This document shows positions 22,268-34,617 of a DNA stretch of 64,000 nucleotides, piece after piece. Source of the DNA: Allolobophora icterica (Eukaryota; Annelida; Clitellata; Crassiclitellata; Lumbricidae); contig OY744607.1 of NCBI GenBank assembly GCA_963556255.1, forward strand, positions 40,754,890 to 40,818,889. The letters are read 5' to 3'. Below the pieces are notes generated by a model. That model saw only the letters and a list, made by a program, of their open reading frames with translations. It was not told the origin of the DNA and made no database searches. The position numbers were made by a program, and so were the translations under genes. The stretch's first letter is position 1; every line of letters begins with the position of its first letter.

Positions 22268-25200
22268 GTAGAAATTAGACTCCAGTGACATAAGTATATT
22301 CAGAACTCCATCTCTTGTCATCTCTTCGTGAAGACAAGTACCTCAATTGCAATCGTAATCGTAAACTTCACATTTCTAAAGGGCTACGGTACTCGAAAGC
22401 TAAGCGCAGGGCATCAGCTTATTCACGAGCGCTGCGTCGTATCACAGGGGTTGTCAAGAAATGTTAAGTGAAAATCCGATTGCCAGAGAGACCAGAGAGG
22501 AGGCATAGCAGCTGCTAAGGCGGGTTTTCGCTGAGGACGAGATAGCTTGGAACTTGGAAGGCGGAGGATTGGATTACACACACGAAAGGACGCCATTTTA
22601 TGCTGCCTATTGTTAAATCTAAAATCTTTGAAAGCAGTGCTGTTGCATCGATATAGGGGCCTACCTTATCTATAGTTGTTTTAAATTGCTCGAGTCTAAT
22701 TATATTATTTGCACAATCTATTTTAAATATGTATGCAATCGTCCGGTACGATGCAACGCATAAAGTGTGCTTGTGTGTTTTGTCCGATTCTAATAAAGGT
22801 TACTTACTTACTTGCTAATTACTTTTCTAGGCCTACGCAAATTATCTGTGAATTTATTGTATAAGATGTTTATATATTATGCTAAAATAGTAGGTCTATA
22901 ACATGAATGAAAGTGGTAAGTAAACTACTACTACTCTGCTACCACTACCACCATTACTACTTCCACTACCACTGATACTACTATTGCTAGGGGCCTACTA
23001 CTACCACTTCCGCTATAATAAAATGTTCCGGCATATCTGAATTAGGCTGGATTACATTGACTTTCCAGCTTGTCTTGGCTCTCCAATTCACGACAGACTG
23101 AACAGTGAAGGCAAGTCATGTACTGTCGCCTGTATGAAGAAGAGGCTGGATCCCGTCTGTGGAAGCGACGGACGGACCTACAAGAACCCCTGCATGCTCA
23201 ACGCCCAGAACTGTGGGTCAGTAATTTGACATATACTTAGATCTTTAAGAACACTCTAGATGTTCTTAAAAGGTGCTGTATAAATAACGAGACACATGCA
23301 TGCATATAGGTATACTTACAACTGGACATATTATATGCATATATTGCTTTGATAGTTAACCGCGCATTAGGATAGAATTCCTGTCTTTAATGCACCTATG
23401 GAGCGCCTCTGATGAGTCTCTTTTGGAGTGGTGCTATATAAATATTGCGATTACAAATACAATTATCTATTGGGCTCTATACACGTCCCGCATGGGAATA
23501 TGGGTGCTGTGTGGGCTCCACGTGGGCATGCTAGACAGGGTACTAGCCGCAAGGTTGGTGGCTCGAATCCACCCAAGGTGAACGATGACTTTCAAACAAT
23601 GATTTCGATAAGGTTGGGTTAGGTCGAAGACGTCGTCGGCTTATGCGGTCATAAGATGTCGTTGAACATAGGACATAACCGCCATCTAGCGACTCCCATG
23701 AAGCCCAACCGCGTCGTGTAACCTCTGCTGAGCCTCCTCAGTAGGGCAGCGCGTCCCCGACTATTTTAACAATGAATTCTGTATGCATTTCAGAAGGTCC
23801 ACTAAAGTTGTGGAGGAGCTGTACGAAGGTGTCTGCTCAGCAGGTAGGTCAATATAGACCCATTCAGTGCCTGGATAAAATCGCAATCGTAAACTCCAAA
23901 TTTCTAAAGCGCTACTCTAAAGCTACGCTCAAGGCATCAGCTTATTCACGAGCGTTGCGTCACATCAGAAGGCTTGTCCAGAGATCGGTGTCCAGTGGAA
24001 GGTAAAAGGAAAGTCAGACTTCAAATAAGCATTTCGCTATGTATTGTTAGAAAAGAGAGCTACTCATAGTTCGAGAATTCGTGACTTTCGGTTTTAAAAA
24101 TCGTAAAAATTCGCGAATTTTTGGTCTATTTTAAAATTCGTAAAAATTCGTAAAAATTCGTTGGGCCATTGTTGGGCCTTTCTTTACATTGACAGCGGCC
24201 TTTTTGCAAAAACAGCGTAAGCAACAACAAATGTGATGACGTCATGATTTGTTGTGTTACGCTTCTGCTTAGAATTTAATGTAAAATTCAATATCAAAGT
24301 TTATTACGTAGAGTTAATTTAGTTAAAATCTAATTTCTTAAAATGAAAGAACATGGACCAGAGTGGAAGTACATGTATGTAGTAATTTTGAATAAGGAAA
24401 TTTTAATCCCAAAATAGTGCTATTTTTGTGACAAGGAATTTGCTGGTTGTTTTGCCGGAATTCGGGAGCATTTGCATGGCGAAAATATAGAAAAGAGGGT
24501 CGAGTTGGAGCAGTTGGCAGTTCCTGACTCAGAATCAGAGGACCATGAAGTAGAAGACAGAGCTCGGTGAACGTTGCTGCACATGTGTTAGTGACTGACT
24601 GGTCACACTGGAGCTGGAGCACTGGTGGTTTTTCGTTCCGTTGACTGAAACTCACAGTCACACATCCCAACTGTGATAGAAATCGAAGTTCAAGACTCCA
24701 AGTAGAACAGTAACTGAATATCAGTACTATATCAGCTATCTTTTACGGCTGATTGATTGATTGCCTATGACATTGCACATTTACTTGCTTATAAAGTGAA
24801 AAAGTAAACAAATAATAAAATTCGTTGCCATGGCAAAGAATTCTATTATTTGATTATCTCACGAATTTTAACGAATTTTAAAACTGCACTTTAAAATTCG
24901 TGAATTTTTAAAATTCGTAAAATTCGTAAAATGCGAATTCTCGAGCTACTATTAGCCTACATCTAAGCTTCAGTCCATCCTTAATGCTACTGCTCGCCTC
25001 ATAGGGGGCATCATGATGTTTTCCCATATCTCTTCCTACATCTGGGTCTCCCTTCACTGGCTTCCCATTCACCAACGCATCCAATTTAAGGTCCTTTCCC
25101 TCATGCGTAACTGTCTTGTTGGCTCAGCTCCGCTGTATCTCATGGCTTACTGCACCCCGGTTTCCAGTTTGCCTGGTCGGGCCTCTCTCTGGTCATCTGC

Positions 25201-28200
25201 CCGTGGCCACTTGGTAGTTCCTTGGATGCGCACTGCTACCGCCCAGTCTCGTAGTTTTGCAGTTGTGGGCCCTTCCAGCTGGAACAGCCTTCCTCAGGGC
25301 TTTAGGCTTGTCCTTCTCCTCTCTCTCCTGTTCAGTTTCGCAAGCGTCTGAAAACATTTCTCTTTGTCAGTGAAGACACTGACCCGGGTCGTGAGCGCCT
25401 CTGATTTGAGTGGCGCTATATATTCTCGATTACAATTACAACATTACAATTACAATGTAAATGTAAATGTAAAAGCCCAAAGTTCTCATCACCACACAGA
25501 AGCTGCAGTAGGGAGAACATCTTACCACGGGCGCTACACCAATTGAAGAGCCAGAGTGTTGAGTTAGTTTCGGTACAGGTCATTTAAGTGGGTCAGGTAG
25601 AGGAGCTTATGTGGCGCTAGGTTGAAGAAAAAGCGATCACATTGTGATTACATTGCACGGTAGTGCATATCTACTCTATCAACGTATCGAGGTTATAGTT
25701 TCTCCACTGTTGGCGTACGCGTAGGATGCTCTCTGCGTTTCAGACCCCACGGAAACAAGATGCCAGAAGTTAAACGCCAAGATCCTCCGCTGTCCTGAGA
25801 AGATCGATCCTCTGTGTGGTGAGGATAAACACACGTACCTCAACTACTGCGAGCTTCTGAAACTCAACTGCGAGTAAGTAGCTGCAGTAATCGAAATTGT
25901 AATTGTCATTGCCACAATTTATATAGCATCGTTAGTAGGGTGTGTTACAATGTCAACTGTCCGCGCAAATGCTTGAGAATTGTAGAAAAAGACTGAGGGT
26001 TGGTTAAACTTTGACGAGTTTGATCCATGTGTAGTTAAATATTTTATCCGTATTTTGCAAACTGAGAAAATTCAAAAATGCAATAGAAAGCTTAAACTCC
26101 TTAAAGTGATGACATCACCAAATTTGTTATCATACAATTCAAATGGTTACAAATCTCACACACAAAACAGAGCATTACTTTATTAGTAGGACTAACCCAG
26201 AACGCGATTTATGCAAGAAAAGGCTAAAATATATGCACAATATAATCACACTAGCTCAACTGAGGAGTTGGAAACGACCCCAGCGGGGTGTGCAATGAAG
26301 ACTTAACTGGGGGTCCTAAGAAAGACTAGGGGTTGAACCCCCTAGCCCCCGACAATTCTCATCGTGTGATTACACAGTAAATAGATTTTAACTGTTTATT
26401 TCGCATGAAGACTTTTGGCTTTCTGAATAGATGCAGGACTGTTGGATCATCGATCCTTAACGATTTTCCAAGATGCATGCGTACCTAGCCCGACTATATG
26501 CATGTGATGATGAACGCGATCTGGCGGATAATATGAGAAGAAAAGCGTTAATTTGAAACGGCGGAATGGTGGGGTAAATTTCTTTGGAAATTGCCTTCAC
26601 GACCCGTCGCTAACAGGAACAACAAGAGATGTTTCTTAGAAGAAATATTTTATGGACTAGGCTGCAGATGAGCTTCGGTGGAAGATCATAGTAGGCCTAT
26701 TGTAGTTTTATAGGCTAAAATGGCTCAAGCGAACACAGGTAAATAGCCATGGCTCTCGTCTATGAACAGATAGGTCATTTGGTAAATAGATCATTTGTGT
26801 CAGAGATTCTTCAGTGTTAGACTTTTAGACTAGTGGAGTAGTTGTTACAACTTGTGCATCGAGACTAGAATGCGTCATAGAAGTCACGAGAAATGAAATG
26901 GCTACGCATGAGCAAGCAGGGCTGATGTTGATACGCATGAGCAAGCAGGGCTGATGTTGATAATCGTTAGTGATCACTTGACTGACTTAGGCAATTGGGA
27001 AGTGCATCTAAGAAGAAATATACACTCGGAGCAGCAGAGGGCCTTCGTGTTCCACTGGAAACACGTGCAGAGAGAGGGGAGGGGGACTTGTCTGGTCTGA
27101 CTCATCATTTCGTGATAAATAGTGGGTGTTTTAGTGTATGAAGCAGACCGACACGTCAGAATTAAAGGCTTTGCGTAGGCCGGACCAAAGGTCAGGCTGG
27201 AATAGGCCTATACCTTTGGAATACAGAACACAGCGAAGGATCAAGATTTAGGCCTGAAGACCTGTTTTCGATTAGAAAGTAGGACATTTTCAATTGTTGG
27301 CTTGAAATTTCCCCTATGAGTAAATGCAAACAATCGCTTCAGTTTACATAACATGTTGACAGAGCAGTTATGATATCGGAGGGTAAATTTACACTTTAAT
27401 TACTCAATTAGTGTTTCGAATTTACATAAGCCAACCACGCAGTGTACGTATGTATGCATACATGGGTGGATGTATGCATTCATGTACGTATGCATGCATA
27501 TGCATATATGTATGTATGTAAGCATGCATGTATGTATGTATGCATGGGCGGCGATCTAGGGGGACGGGTGTACATGTCCCCCCACCTTTAAGAGTGGGGG
27601 ACACTCCATGCATTTGTCCCCCCACATTTTGAAGAAACACCAAAGAGGCGGAGAAATGTAATTGCGGGTGAGGGTTTTCGCAGCGTTTTTGACCAGACGA
27701 GGTAAAAATAATTTTTTTGAGCAGAAGTGTCCCCCCAAAAATTATGAGAAAGAAGAAGGAATTCGTGAAAAAAGAAAAAAATTTGTAGACGAAGAAATCA
27801 GAAAAAGAAAAGGGTTATTGTTGGGAGACGGGAAAAAGTTGTTAAAACGTGGCGAATGACTAAATAAGGTCAAATGTTGTAAAAAGAGATGAAGGACTAA
27901 AAAAAGGTCATCAACTTTTTTCGGAGATGAAAGGGAAATTTTTGGGAGATGAAGTGGCAGAAATTTTTTTTCGGGACAAGATTTTCCGGTCGTCGACGAG
28001 ATCGTGGCCGACTTTGTCCCCCCCCACCTCTGAGACAAGATCGCCGCCACTGTATGTATGTATGTATAATATTATATGTAGGCAGGTATCATGCCACTTT
28101 ATATAGCGCTGCGATAGTTTCCAAACTTATTTTAGGGGATATGCTTTACCAACGTCAGAAATATCAATCAATCGATCTACCCAAAATCGAATTAATTACC

Positions 28201-30789
28201 TCCTACTAACAACTGCATTCCACTTATTGGGTTGCAATCTAAGGTTATGTATGTCGGCAACCGTTCTCAAATGGCCTGTTGATCGAGTGGTAGAGGTCGG
28301 CCATATACCACTGCGCCCACAATTCGAATAACAAGCGTCATTTATGTGAACGGCGAATAAGTTGTTCAACTATGCAACCCCAGTGTGAGAATTGTAGAAA
28401 AAAAGACGCGGGGTGGGGAGGGGTGTGTGTTAGACTTTGATGAGTAATGCAGAATGGTGGCCCTTAAGATCGTGGCTCATAGGTTGGTAGCCCATAGGTT
28501 GGTAGCCCATAAGTTTACACCGATGGTGGCCCAACGACCTTTATCATAATATGGTAACATGTAAGATCTTGCCCGTAAGTTTGGTGATTCATAAGTTTGT
28601 AGCGTATTAGTTTGATAGTCCATAAGATGGCGAGCCATTAGTGTGGTGAACCTTAGGCACTTTTCCATTGGTTTGTTCTACTAGGCTAATTGTTACAATT
28701 AAACAAATTGTAAATATATTCTTCTTATTCAACAAACTCAAGTGGCTGAGGCTGAGGTGATCATATCCAAGCCTGGGGGAATTATGTCTTAGCATGAGGG
28801 ATTCTTCTGTCCGGGGGATTATGTCCGGAGGGATTTTGTCCGGGGGATCATGTACGTACACTCTTAAGCATAGGCGTAACTTTGTCCTGTGACGGTGGTG
28901 TCCTGTCCCCCCACTTTTAAAAGTGATGGCGACATTCTCCACCCCTTTCTTGTCTTGCGCTGACATTTATTGCGACAAGACAGCGTCATTTTGGTTGGAA
29001 ACAAGTTCTAGCAGCGACGATTAACGTTGGTGTATTCTTGCATAATTAGCTATCCTATCGCAATCTGATAGATGCATTCACGTTAGCTTACTTACTTACT
29101 GTTTTGTGTTGCATACAGGACCGCATTAAGGGGCTGCTAAGGGTGCTGCAGCACCAGGGCCCGCAGTTTTGAGGGCCCCGCATTTTCGGAACTACATTTA
29201 AATTTTTTTTATTGTACTTGTGATTGGGCCCCGCGATGATGACTATTATAGGTAATCACAGCACCCGGACCCGCACGTGCCTTAATGCGATCCTGGTTGC
29301 ATAAATTGGTGACGTCATTCATCATGCTTGAGAGAAAAGGGAAGGGCAGAGGGAGGGGGAAAGGGGATCAGTCACCACCACTTTGTGGGAAAAAGTTACG
29401 CCCTTGCCCTTAAGTTGGATGGCCTGCACGATGGTGGCTAATAAATTGCTTGCCCATGAGATAGTGGCTCATAAGTTTGGTGGCGCTTAAGGATGTGATC
29501 CGTAAGTTAGGTTTACCCCACAAAGTGGTGGCCCATAAGTTTACACAGTAGTAGCCCATAAGTTTACAAAGTGGTAGCCCATAAGTTTACAAAGTGGTGG
29601 CCCATAAGTTTACACAATGGTGGCCCATAAGTTTACACAGTTGAAGCCCATGAAGTTAAAAAGTAGTGGCCCAAAGTCTTTGGGTTCATTATTTATGTTC
29701 GACGACCCACAAGCTTGATAACCGAAAACAGTCCACAGGTTGCATAAAGGTGGCCTATGCCTTTAGAAGAGGCGCATCTGCTAATGCTGTCATTCTTTGC
29801 CGCAGTAAGTTCGTGTGACAGTTGAATTCAGCGCGGTAAATATTCTTTTGTTATGAAGTGATTGTGGCATCCTGTTTACCTCTGCTGTCGTCTTTCCGCT
29901 TTACGACACATCGTGAGCTGTCGTGCGTGACGTTCTGACCGATCTTGGGTTGCAGCGCATTGACAGCGTCTTACGACAGTTCTGAACAACTTACTCAGAC
30001 AAAACGACGTCGAAACGAACAAAAGAATACAGACGAACAGATAGACGAACAGAGTAGATGTACACATACGGAGCGCTGGCTGACCTATTGACTGATCGAC
30101 TAGCTGGCTGGTTGGAGGGCTGACAGACTGACAGACAGACTGAATAATTGATTGACTGGCTGGCTGGCTGATTCTCCGACTCACTTACTGACTGACTGGC
30201 TGGCTGACTGACTGACTGTATGAATGACAGACTGACTCACTATTTGGTTCACTACTGACTGATTGGCTAACCGACTCACTTACCGGCAAACTGATTGGCT
30301 AACTGACTCACTTACCGGCAAACTGATTGGCTAACTGACTCACTTACCGGCAAACTGATTGGCTAACTGACTGGTTAACTAACTGATTGACTGACTGACT
30401 GGCTGCCTGGTTATCTGACTCATCGACTGACCGAATGACTTATGAGTAACATGCCAATTCCGTAATGCCATCCGTGATAGATCAGCTGACAGTTGGACTT
30501 AATAGAAGCATTTAAGGAATGCTAGATACACAGAGATGAACATATCTGCTTTACTCTTCGATTCAGGCAGAAGATTGGAATCGGCGTCATTCACAGAGGA
30601 GCCTGCGACGCCGACCTTCAAGGAGCGGAAAAGAAACCAGAAATTACTACAGCAGAACAGACAACTCTCGTTACAGAAGCATCTTCCACAAGCCAGGTAG
30701 ACGAAAGTTCATCAGGCGTTGTCGACACTGAAGCAACTACTGAAAATCCAATCATCGACGATATTTTCAGCACTGGTCCACCAGTATGA
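22219..30789 (+). CDS. Kazal gene B: secreted two-Kazal-domain protein with Ser/Thr tail, 199 aa (5 exons)
   Basis: Exons 22219-22267, 23069-23216, 23794-23843, 25744-25873, 30567-30789 (600 nt). All introns are GT-AG, phases 1,2,1,2. Residues 1-17 form a signal peptide (MGNVIQIGLILVFAAGA). Kazal domain 1 has Cys 34, 38, 47, 58, 65, 80, with CGSDGRTYKNPC; the predicted P1 is Lys40, suggesting trypsin-like targets. Kazal domain 2 has Cys 89, 99, 107, 118, 125, 139, with CGEDKHTYLNYC; the predicted P1 is Glu101. Residues 140-199 are an acidic, Ser/Thr-rich tail without cysteines. Each domain is split by a phase-2 intron right after its fifth cysteine and bounded by phase-1 introns, so a domain cassette is symmetric and can duplicate. 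It is the complete member of a tandem family with genes A and C. The target protease is unknown; a role in defence, gut or coelomic fluid is a guess. Confidence 0.9.
22330..22460 (+). repeat. Interspersed repeat R (ATCGTAATCGTAAAC..TTATTCACGAGC)
   Basis: CAATCGTAATCGTAAACTTC, ..TTTCTAAAG.GCTAC.., GCATCAGCTTATTCACGAGC. The same sequence is at 23868-23990 (+) and at 32430-32525 (minus). Probably a small retroposon or a LINE 3' end. Confidence 0.65.
22740..22815 (+). mobile_element. LINE 3' end with (CTTA)n tail
   Basis: CGATTCTAATAAAGGTTACTTACTTACTTGC, read in two pieces: AATAAAGG, then the tail. Same class as the minus-strand tail at 6147. In intron 1 of Kazal B. Confidence 0.45.
23069..23216 (+). 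CDS. Kazal B exon 2 (first five cysteines of domain 1)
   Basis: Acceptor CTTTCCAG|CT, phase 1; donor TGTGG|GTCAGT, phase 2. Encodes ACLGSPIHDRLNSEGKSC.. followed by CMKKRLDPVCGSDGRTYKN. Confidence 0.9.
23794..23843 (+). CDS. Kazal B exon 3 (end of domain 1)
   Basis: Acceptor GCATTTCAG|A, donor GCAG|GTAGGT, phases 2 then 1, 50 nt. Encodes GRSTKVVEELYEGVCSA. Repeat R begins about 25 bp downstream. Confidence 0.9.
23868..23990 (+). repeat. Interspersed repeat R, second copy
   Basis: Same sequence as 22330-22460 (AATCGCAATCGTAAACTCC.., GCATCAGCTTATTCACGAGC). It sits just after Kazal B exon 3. Confidence 0.65.
24065..24946 (+). mobile_element. hAT element with BED zinc finger, second copy
   Basis: Left end CATAGTTCGAGAATTC and AAAATTCG arrays as in 16302-17348. 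The right end reads GAATTCTCGAGCTACT, slightly altered. Inside, [20 protein letters not shown] with a following acidic stretch gives a cleaner BED finger than the first copy. Frame stops end it soon after. In intron 3 of Kazal B. Confidence 0.82.
24966..25465 (+). pseudogene. LINE tail with GGCGCTATATA 3' end
   Basis: Translation shows 'SLQSILNATARLIGG', 'HISSYIWVSLHWLPIHQRIQFKVLSLMRNCLVGSAPLYL', '..SRSFAVVGPSSWNSLPQ', then after a frameshift 'FRKRLKTFLF'. The 3' end is GAGCGCCTCTGATTTGAGTGG, then CGCTATATATTCTCGATTACAA, the shared LINE hairpin tail of this window. In intron 3 of Kazal B. Confidence 0.85.
25744..25873 (+). CDS. Kazal B exon 4 (first five cysteines of domain 2)
   Basis: Acceptor GCGTTTCAG|AC, donor TGCGA|GTAAGT, phases 1 then 2. 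Encodes DPTETRCQKLNAKILRCPEK followed by IDPLCGEDKHTYLNYCELLK. Confidence 0.92.
26900..26962. repeat. 29-31 bp tandem duplication
   Basis: TACGCATGAGCAAGCAGGGC followed by TGATGTTGA occurs twice head to tail, nearly identical. In intron 4 of Kazal B. Confidence 0.85.
27543..28052. mobile_element. hAT-like MITE, CATGGGCGGCGATC family, 510 bp
   Basis: Ends CATGGGCGGCGATC / GATCGCCGCCACTG, set in a (TATG)n tract so the target duplication is masked. The interior has 'GTCCCCCCAC', 'ATTTTGAAGAAACACC' and A-rich pieces shared with 45045-45277. No transposase. In intron 4 of Kazal B. Confidence 0.82.
28869..29406. mobile_element. hAT-type element, 538 bp, host of a nested MITE
   Basis: Ends CATAGGCGTAACTTTG / AAAGTTACGCCCTTG. 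Flanking 8-mers CTCTTAAG (28861-28868) and CCCTTAAG (29407-29414) differ at one base. Confidence 0.75.
29116..29295. mobile_element. Nested hAT-type MITE, 180 bp, perfect TSD
   Basis: Ends CAGGACCGCATTAAGG / CCTTAATGCGATCCTG. Perfect 8-bp target duplication GTTGCATA at 29108-29115 and 29296-29303. The core is GGGCCC-rich. It is inserted in the element 28869-29406 and is therefore younger than it. Confidence 0.9.
30090..30440. repeat. Degenerate (CTGA)n tract with a 32-bp triplicate
   Basis: CTGACTGGCTGGCTGATTGA-type repeats. At 30260-30362 a unit ACTCACTTACCGGCAAACTG followed by ATTGGCTAACTG occurs three times. It lies about 130 bp before the last exon of Kazal B. Confidence 0.88.
30567..30789 (+). 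CDS. Kazal B exon 5 (last cysteine and Ser/Thr tail)
   Basis: Acceptor TTCGATTCAG|G, phase 2. Encodes EQKIGIGVIHRGACDADLQG and a 55-residue tail rich in T, S and E (ITTAEQTTLVTEASST..), ending GPPV and TGA. Confidence 0.9.
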
Positions 30790-30958
30790 AGACACCGCGA
30801 GGCTATTTCTCCATCGTACATTCACTTGTGAAACAGCGGACCATCGTTTGATGTCCAGTGCATGGCGCTGTATAAATTAGTAGATTAGATTAGATCAGAT
30901 TCTATTAGATTGGATTTGTCGCATCTCCAGACATAACACATTATGCAACACATAACGC

Positions 30959-30964
30959 AATAAA
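30959..30964 (+). promoter_or_regulatory. Candidate polyadenylation signal of Kazal B
   Basis: AATAAA 170 bp after the stop. Between the stop and the signal is a GGCGCTGTATAAATTAG tail with a (TAGAT)n run, so part of the 3' UTR derives from a LINE/SINE end. Confidence 0.45.
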
Positions 30965-30979
30965 TGATTCGAACGTTGT

Positions 30980-31080
30980 CTGCAATTCCCTGCATTTAGA
31001 TCTGTACACGTCAAAATTCTGAACACCGTGATACACAGTGATAGGCGCTATATAAATTTCAAATTACATTTACAATAGCA
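30980..31080 (+). mobile_element. LINE/SINE 3' tail
   Basis: GTGATAGGCGCTATATAAAT followed by TTCAAATTACATTTACAATA: the common tail of the window's LINEs. Confidence 0.5.
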
Positions 31081-31639
31081 TTCGCACCTGGATCGCTTAA
31101 TGAGTTCAAAGAAATACAGATCAATAAATCCGACCTTTGAGCGTCGATGACATAAATTGCACCGAACACTAAATACGTCTGAAACACCGAATGCAGTTTT
31201 AAGCGCAGTGATACGATCAAACCGTAGCACTTTAATTATGCACTTAAGCTCCGTCTGTTTTTTAATCGTTGGACATCGCTGCACTAATTTATCGAAGGCA
31301 AACAACGTCGAATACAAGTGAAGCGAGGAAATCCATAAATATTGTCAAGTGTATGTGATAATGTTTCAGGTAGAGAGCAGTCTCTGGCCAGACTGAGCGC
31401 GCTGTCTTCAACGCTTAAGTATCCCTCGAGACGGTCCTTAGTCTGAAAGCATGCATGAAAATGAATCATCTGTAAACACAAGCACAAGGGTTTCGGCCTA
31501 CAGGAACATTTACGTAACTATAGAGACTTTTAATCAGAGTCCAAGAATTAGCTGGGAAAGCGAAAACTTCCTTCCACTGGATGGAACTAAAATAAATAAT
31601 CAATCTAAGAGATTTCCTAACGTCACCGTGGCATCAAGG

Positions 31640-31757
31640 TGGGACCAAGGCATCAGTGATAAGATAGAAATGCTAGCCAAAGTGAGTTTGGTCGAAGTCC
31701 ACTTACCTCCGAGTGGTTCTCTTGAAGAGGCGCTATATAAATGTATGACTTAATTAA
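31640..31757 (+). pseudogene. LINE tail remnant
   Basis: GAGTGGTTCTCTTGAAGAGG followed by CGCTATATAAATGTATGAC, the same end as at 39540-39600, preceded by a short degenerate coding tail. Confidence 0.6.
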
Positions 31758-31936
31758 TGAATTTACGATGGGAGGAAACTCGAATGGTGTGGGGAGGGGT
31801 GGGAAACAAAAATTCGATGAGCAAGGAGCAATGTAAGGTCGGAGGATTTGAGTGCAAAGTTTTATGAACTGAAACACAGGTTTCAAACTGAATTCTTCAC
31901 TTGTTTAGAAACAGTCATAGTGAATTATTGCCTGTC

Positions 31937-32033
31937 AGCATGCCCGTATGGAGCACACATTGGACCTATATTCTCGTATATTGGACCCATACAGGACCCA
32001 CATTGGTCCTATTTAATATCTATGGGCATGCTG
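31937..32033. mobile_element. 97-bp MITE-like element
   Basis: Ends CAGCATGCCCGTATGG / ATATCTATGGGCATGCTG. The interior is ATTGGACC and TTGGTCC repeats. A related sequence is at 4217-4316 and 34095-34185. Confidence 0.6.
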
Positions 32034-32429
32034 GAAAGGTGGTGTAATAATATTATGTTAATAATTAAGGTTTTGTTGTGGCTCTTGTCAGAGAATTTTC
32101 AACCATTTAAAACTTGTGCAGATATCTGTAAGCAATTCCAGTGAGAAGTCAGTTGCAGTAGTCAAGACTACAAGAACCTACAGAGCCGTTGCGAGTGAAC
32201 AGTAACACAGTTTGAGGGATGTAAGATCTGATTCTATGAATATCCCGAATGTGAAAGTGACCTGATTTGCACAGCGTTTTAACCTGGTCAATGAAGAAGG
32301 ATACCGTAGAGTCGTAGACTAGTGTAGAGTCAACAGTGACGCCCAAACTGCGGATACACACAGACCGACCTGCATTCAATCCACAGAACTCAGCAGATGT
32401 CGAATTCTGCCCAACAAGAGGGACTTAAT

Positions 32430-32525
32430 CTTAGAAGGATTCATCGGAGGCTCGTGAATAAGCTGGTGCCCTGCGCGTCGCTTTATAGCAGTGCTTTAGA
32501 AATTTGGAGTTTACGATTACGATTA
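32430..32525 (-). repeat. Interspersed repeat R, minus strand
   Basis: CTCGTGAATAAGCTGGTGCC, ..TTTAGAAATTTGGAGTTTAC, GATTACGATTAC: reverse complement of the repeats at 22330 and 23868. Confidence 0.65.
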
Positions 32526-32635
32526 CTGACCATTCAAGACTGAATATCATCAAAGCAGAAATTATTTGAGGACTGAATTAGACGAGAAACTATTGAGTGA
32601 ATAAATAGTTGGGTATCATTGGCGTACACATAGTA

Positions 32636-32725
32636 TACCCTCGACTACAGCCCTGAGTATACGCTCTCTAGAGGTGAGTATACGCTTCAGTATACCCGCG
32701 TATACCCTCGACTACAGCCCTGATA
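32636..32725. repeat. GTATACCCGCGTATAC repeat cluster
   Basis: AGTATACCCTCGACTACAGC, GAGTATACGCTCTCTAGAGG, CAGTATACCCGCGTATACCC. The same cluster is inside the hAT element near 16830-16950, and a third start is near 36522 (AGGGCTGTAGTGG). Probably the terminal part of another DNA transposon with CAGGGCTGTAGT ends. Confidence 0.55.
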
Positions 32726-33129
32726 GTAGTCTAGAGAACTTTCAGTGAATAGTCAAACGATTTGAGTGGTATATGGTGTAGACAGGAGCGGGCACATCAC
32801 AGAACCTTGCGGAACCCCACAGTTCAAGACAGTTTTTCAGTGAATAGAAGTGGTTGATCTAGGGATGCATTCTCTTAAAGTCCCCAATAGCCTTTAGGAA
32901 TTGAGAGGGATACGCCATCGGCCTTGCTGCAGATTGGAGGGAATGAAAAGAGGGAGACACTTCCAGAAGGATGGACCAATACATGAAAAATCTCAGGTAC
33001 TTCGAATGTTCTATTGTGAGGGACAAAACCAAGCAATGTTCGACACCACTGACTTGAGACAGCTTCACAAGGTTCTAAGCCTATAATTTGCTCACACGAC
33101 ACGTTCACCAAAATAAAACGTCTATTATA

Positions 33130-33135
33130 TATTAC

Positions 33136-33177
<42 letters not shown>

Positions 33178-33180
33178 ATA
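33130..33180. repeat. (TA)n microsatellite
   Basis: About 18 TA units bounded by ACAATATA on both sides. Confidence 0.93.
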
Positions 33181-34617
33181 CATGCCTGCTGTATATTTTT
33201 ATAGATATAATTATACAATATGTACGTCTATATATATTATTAGAAATACGAGACACCTGGTATAGGTAAAGGACCCGTCCAATAACGAGCGTCGTCAAGA
33301 TTTGTATGTATAACATAAACAAGACAAGCAGGTAGTAGTCATCGGCTTGCTTTATTCTTACATGAAAACAAATGTAGTCTTATAGGGTGTAACCCCGATC
33401 GCATCCAGAGAACATAGCCAAGACAAACTTAAAGAAGTACAAAGGACGCTATAGGACGTCTTGCTTCTAACGCCTAAACTTGTCTGGTGTGAGAAAATCA
33501 CGAACCAACGTAATTTGATCTAATTATAGGATGTGACCCTGATCGAGCCTTGGGCATACAACCAAGACTCGGTCAGAAAGATGCCAAGGACGCATTGACG
33601 CCTTGTCCTTCACGTCTCAACTTGACTGATCTGGCAGAATCGCAATCCAACGTAATCTGATCTAGTTCGACCCAATGCAATCTAGTCCATGCAATCCATT
33701 CAACCCAATCGAGCTAGTCTTTAGAAATTCACTCTAAACCTAATGTAGGGCCTAGTCCTAGCTAACCGTATGTTGTCAGATTAATCCACTGGGAAAGTAG
33801 ACCGACAAACGGGAAATTTACGTAAGCTGGCTGAATGCGGTCGTCGTAATGAGAGGACGAGGAAGGTTCTAGGCTACCTCCCACGAGAGAGTCACCATCA
33901 AGGAACATAGAGCATGTTCTTAGCTGATTAACAAATTGGATAACATCGTCTTTAGCATCGGCGTTGAATGAGTATAGGGACAACAACAACAACAACGACG
34001 GCGCACCATAAATATGACGCCGTATAAAGTCAAGTCATTGTATTCAAGAGAATCAGTCCGCTGAGAGGCAGCCTGTTCCTGCCAGCATTTCCATGTGCAT
34101 TAGATGGGACCCATAAGGGTTATATGGCTTCAATGTGAGAATATGGGTCGTATACATGGGTCATGGGGGTCCATTTGGGCACGTCAGTAGGGGTGCATGG
34201 TGGATAAGTCAGCTCAACAGATAATGGTTGATGTCTCACCATGTTACAGACGCGAGGTGCTTGATGGCCGCACACTTGGCAAAACTCGAAATACTAAAAT
34301 GACAATACGCTCAGCAAAAATCGATTAAAGAACGATCAATAATGTATTATTCATCGATCTCTGGAGAGTTCCTTTGCCGTCTGATAAGTTGTTTTGATCT
34401 GTAAAGGAAATAACCTGAGAAACAATGGCTACAAAACATACTTAAGTGCATTGGATAAAAAAATCAACGAGTTGCACGCAATTAAATCACATGTTTTCGC
34501 AATGTAATGTAATGAAATGCAATTCAATGAAATGTGCGTAACGTGATGTAATTACGACAATTTATATGGCACTCATCTTATGATCTTATGCGCACATGAA
34601 ACAAAACGTACCAACAA

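Larger units (their letters stand above)
28450..29690. repeat. Minisatellite GTGGCCCATAAGTTTACA, split by a hAT insertion
   Basis: Degenerate units (GTAGCCCATAGGTTG, GTGGCCCATAAGTTTACACA and similar, about 20-27 bp) at 28450-28660 and 29415-29690, especially regular at 29520-29650. The hAT elements 28869-29406 and 29116-29295 lie between. In intron 4 of Kazal B. Confidence 0.82.
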